Source: JBBDSU01 sp040904825
GTDB taxonomy: Bacteria; Actinomycetota; Nitriliruptoria; Nitriliruptorales; Nitriliruptoraceae
Reading direction: 5' to 3'
DNA length: 64,000 nt
NCBI GenBank assembly: GCA_040904825.1
Contig: JBBDSU010000056.1
Coordinates: forward strand, 1-64,000
The notes under the pieces are model-generated. The model was not told the origin of the DNA, did not search any database, and saw only the letters and a list, made by a program, of their open reading frames with translations. Shown here in pieces: positions 61,961 through 64,000 of this stretch. A program made the position numbers and the translations under genes. Position 1 is the stretch's first letter. Each line of letters starts with the position of its first letter.

Positions 61961-62042
61961 GTCGCTGGCACGTTCCGTTATGCGGCGTATCATGCGCCGC
62001 CGGTCCCGGATCAACTTGGACCCGACAGCACGGTTTGACTAA
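61920..62042 (+). CDS. possible small protein after YibE/F
   Basis: 40 codons from ATG 61920 overlapping the YibE/F end in another phase: a hydrophobic start (MGVTLALLMVVTG) then a basic patch (MRRIMRRRSR) and LDPTARFD. The part after the YibE/F stop is the only coding-like frame there. No family match recognised and no ribosome site; may be chance. Confidence 0.25.
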   Translation: MGVTLALLMVVTGESLARSVMRRIMRRRSRINLDPTARFD

Positions 62043-62135
62043 GCGCGCGTGTGGGACGGGCGCAGTGCACAGGGAGGCCGAGACGGACGTGGCCCAATCG
62101 TCAGCGCCAATGAAAGTGACCTTCGGGGTCCAGTC

Positions 62136-63281
62136 TTGAGCGACGTGACACCAATCTCCGAACTCTCCGAACTCTTCGAACGGGGAGCGTCTCGCGGCTA
62201 TGTCCTGTTGTCAGAGCTCCAAGAACTCTACGACCCGCTGACACAACCTGAGAACTGGGTTGAGCAGGCCGCCCAAGGGGCGCGTGATCTGGGCATGCAA
62301 GTTCTTGACGACCTCGTCGAAGATGCTGACCGCCCCGAGGCGACACCGCTGTCGGCTTCTTCTGACTCGGTCCGCCAGTATCTCAACGAGATCGGGCGAA
62401 CTGATCTGCTGACACCGGAGCAGGAAGTCGACCTTGCCAAGCGTTACCAGGCCGGTCTCGCCGCGTGCGACATCCTCGGCAATGGGACGCGCCTGCAGCC
62501 TCGGCGCAAAGCGCAACTTCGTATGGTGATGCGGGCCGGAGAGCGAGCCAAAGATCACATGATTCGCGCCAACCTGCGACTGGTGGTCTCAGTTGCTCGC
62601 AAGTTCCGTGGACGGGGCGTCGATCTGCTGTCCCTGATTCAGGAAGGCAACCTCGGTCTTATCCGAGGGGTTGAGAAGTTCGATCACACGAAGGGCTACA
62701 AGTTCTCCACCTACGCCACATGGTGGATTCGGCAGGCCCTCCAGCGTGGATTGGCCAATACAGGACGCACCGTCCGTCTGCCCGTGCACGTCCACGAACT
62801 GATGGGCAAGGTTCGTTATGCCGAGTTTGCATTGCTCCAACAACTCGGCCGCGAACCATCCGAAGTTGAAATCGCAGCGGAACTAGGCCTGCCGCTCGAT
62901 CGTCTGCGCGAAGTCAAGCTCGCTGCCCAAGACGTTGCGAGTCTCGACAAGCCGATCGGTGAAGATGGTGACGCCACGATGGGGGAACTCGTCGCCGACG
63001 AAGATGCCATCGATCCAGAATCATCGGCGACAATATTCCTGTCCAAGCGCGAGGTCGAACGAGCGCTGTCGGCGCTGACCGACCGCGAGCGCACGGTGCT
63101 GATGCTTCGCTACGGCTTGATGGACGGCGAAGAACACACGCTTGAAGACATCGGTGCCCAGTTTGGCCTGACCCGCGAGCGCATCCGCCAAATCGAAAAG
63201 AAGACGCTCACCAAACTGCGCCACCCGTCACGTGGTTTCCAACTGCGGGGCCTCCTCGACAGTGTGGATGCTCCCAGTTAG
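62136..63281 (+). CDS. RpoD-like sigma-70 factor, paralog 2
   Basis: 381 aa from TTG 62136; earlier in-frame starts exist from 62049. Complete regions 1.2 (SVRQYLNEIGRTDLLTPEQE), 2 (RANLRLVVSVARKFRGRGVD, LIQEGNLGLIRGVEKFDHTK, KFSTYATWWIRQALQRGLA), 3 (TVRLPVHVHELMGKVRYAEF, SLDKPIGEDGDATMGELVAD) and 4 (ALTDRERTVLMLRYGL, LEDIGAQFGLTRERIRQIEK). Shares the N-terminal RGYVLLSELQELYDPL block and overall design with the first copy; clearly paralogous. Region 2.4 again has RQALQRG; region 4.2 is close to the SigA consensus. Whether either copy is the main sigma factor cannot be settled from this window. Confidence 0.93.
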   Translation: MSDVTPISELSELFERGASRGYVLLSELQELYDPLTQPENWVEQAAQGARDLGMQVLDDLVEDADRPEATPLSASSDSVRQYLNEIGRTDLLTPEQEVDLAKRYQAGLAACDILGNGTRLQPRRKAQLRMVMRAGERAKDHMIRANLRLVVSVARKFRGRGVDLLSLIQEGNLGLIRGVEKFDHTKGYKFSTYATWWIRQALQRGLANTGRTVRLPVHVHELMGKVRYAEFALLQQLGREPSEVEIAAELGLPLDRLREVKLAAQDVASLDKPIGEDGDATMGELVADEDAIDPESSATIFLSKREVERALSALTDRERTVLMLRYGLMDGEEHTLEDIGAQFGLTRERIRQIEKKTLTKLRHPSRGFQLRGLLDSVDAPS

Positions 63282-63300
63282 GCGCGTGGGCTCTCTCATC

Positions 63301-64000
63301 ATGTCATCTCGACGTTTTGGGGCATCTGGCCGAGCTCCGCATCAGCAACGGGGATTGTTGCTGGTGGCGTTGGCGCTGCTCATCTCCGCGTGCGGCCCGC
63401 TGGCAGATCTTAGTGGCGGTGAGCTAGCCGGCGAGGTTGATAGTGACGACGAGCCTGCGGCAGAGTCCCCGCTGATCCCCACGGAGCGCACAGTCAGACT
63501 GCCGCCACCTGTCGAAGGTTTGCCTCCCGCTGTGCCTGCCAACCGGGCATCGTTGATCACGGATCTGGCCGACCTCGTGGAGCAGTTTGTCGTCAAGGCT
63601 CCCGAGGTGACATGGGGAATCATGGTCACTGATGCCTACGGCCGCGAGGTCTACAGCATCGATCCAGACGCTCCTGTGCTGCCGGCTTCGACCCTGAAGG
63701 TTGTGACCGCTGCTGGAGCGCTCGTGACGTTTGGAGCTCAAGCAGGGCTGCCCACACATCTGGAAGCAACCGCTGCGCCGCGGGCGGGTCGCCTCGTGGG
63801 CGACCTCGTGCTGGTCGGAGGAGGTGACCCTGCGCTGGCTACCGAGCAGTTCTCCCGGTGGGTCTATCCGATCAGGCCAGTGACGCGCATCGAGGACCTC
63901 GCTGACGCTGTGGTCGACGCCGGGATCGGAATCGTTGATGGTGACATCATTGGGTTCGCGCCTGGGTCGCACGGGCCACCATTGGCTCAGGGATGGCCGC
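63301..64000 (+). CDS. D-alanyl-D-alanine carboxypeptidase (PBP4/DacB, S13), partial
   Basis: The gene runs off the right edge; 233 codons are visible. Lipoprotein-type signal with Cys31 in LLISACGP, an acidic linker, then the start of an S13 peptidase: WGIMVTDAYGREVYSIDPDA and the active-site Ser130-x-x-Lys133 in PASTLKVVTAAGAL, followed by GRLVGDLVLVGGGDPAL. Removes or cleaves D-Ala cross-links in peptidoglycan. The SxN and KTG motifs lie beyond the window. ATG 63301 is 19 nt after the sigma stop; ribosome site weak. Confidence 0.9.
   Translation, partial: MSSRRFGASGRAPHQQRGLLLVALALLISACGPLADLSGGELAGEVDSDDEPAAESPLIPTERTVRLPPPVEGLPPAVPANRASLITDLADLVEQFVVKAPEVTWGIMVTDAYGREVYSIDPDAPVLPASTLKVVTAAGALVTFGAQAGLPTHLEATAAPRAGRLVGDLVLVGGGDPALATEQFSRWVYPIRPVTRIEDLADAVVDAGIGIVDGDIIGFAPGSHGPPLAQGWP

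Noticed and set aside
1..64000. tRNA, rRNA and insertion sequences
   Set aside because: I looked for T-loop motifs, ribosomal RNA stretches and transposase motifs by eye and found none that hold up; a covariance-model search would settle small RNAs.

Overview
The window is GC-rich and densely coded, with many GTG and TTG starts, many 4-nt start/stop overlaps and no insertion sequences, tRNAs, rRNAs or CRISPR arrays that I could see. Two runs of exactly 100 N (21647-21746 and 48966-49065) mark assembly gaps of unknown true length. Gene content points to an actinobacterium (Actinomycetota): Septum_form-domain lipoprotein, DUF2277, DUF4031, coproporphyrin-type ferrochelatase with extra cysteines, type I pantothenate kinase, LytR-CpsA-Psr protein, YibE/F protein, DUF3006 and two HrdB/SigA-like sigma factors. 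The presence of a 7TM-HD phosphodiesterase (PgpH type) and the overall mix suggest a lineage outside the well-known mycobacteria/streptomycetes, perhaps Acidimicrobiia-like, but the class assignment is only a guess. It looks like core chromosome, probably from a metagenome assembly or draft genome.

Layout. 1-5.4 kb: katG followed by a three-gene phosphorelay (membrane histidine kinase, single-domain receiver, receiver-kinase hybrid). 5.5-7.9 kb: RidA and asparaginase (translationally coupled), a Septum_form lipoprotein broken by a 1-nt shift, and a TM2 protein. 8-12 kb: secreted ComEC-like metallohydrolase with DUF3006, an XRE regulator and prolyl-tRNA synthetase. 12-19 kb: flavodoxin remnant, sarcosine-oxidase-like flavoprotein, MBL hydrolase, an acidic coiled-coil exported protein, a lipoprotein, a LigB-type dioxygenase and a winged-helix protein. 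19-24 kb: DUF2277, TypA/BipA, and an ECF sigma factor with a putative membrane anti-sigma protein whose PGGN repeat tail contains the first gap. 24-33 kb: DUF2867 oxidoreductase, MFS and DASS transporters, and a five-gene nickel/peptide-type ABC importer with a recognisable promoter and palindrome. 33-43 kb: atypical SDR, MFS, DEAD-box helicase with a Gly/Ser/Arg-rich tail, alpha/beta hydrolase, methyltransferase, SLC13/TrkA_C permease, PAS histidine kinase, SDR.

44-47.8 kb: YceI, DUF4031, branched-chain aminotransferase, genuine formylglycine-generating enzyme, thioesterase. 47.9-49.6 kb: an arsenic-resistance operon (ArsR fused to a phosphatase/arsenate-reductase domain, an apparent aquaporin split by the second gap, ArsC) behind a promoter carrying an ArsR-like inverted repeat. 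49.7-53.4 kb: holin-like membrane protein and a tightly packed operon of ferrochelatase, histidine phosphatase, LCP cell-wall ligase and tyrosine phosphatase. 53.4-58.7 kb: EamA transporter, alpha/beta hydrolase, CoaA, PgpH. 59-63.3 kb: two paralogous RpoD-like sigma factors flanking a YibE/F gene. The right edge cuts a PBP4-type D,D-carboxypeptidase.

The most interesting items are the ArsR-phosphatase fusion operon, the duplicated sigma factors (one with its ribosome-binding site inside a self-complementary element), the repeat-coded tail of the anti-sigma protein, and two sequence-level breaks (frameshift and gaps) that would mislead automatic annotation.
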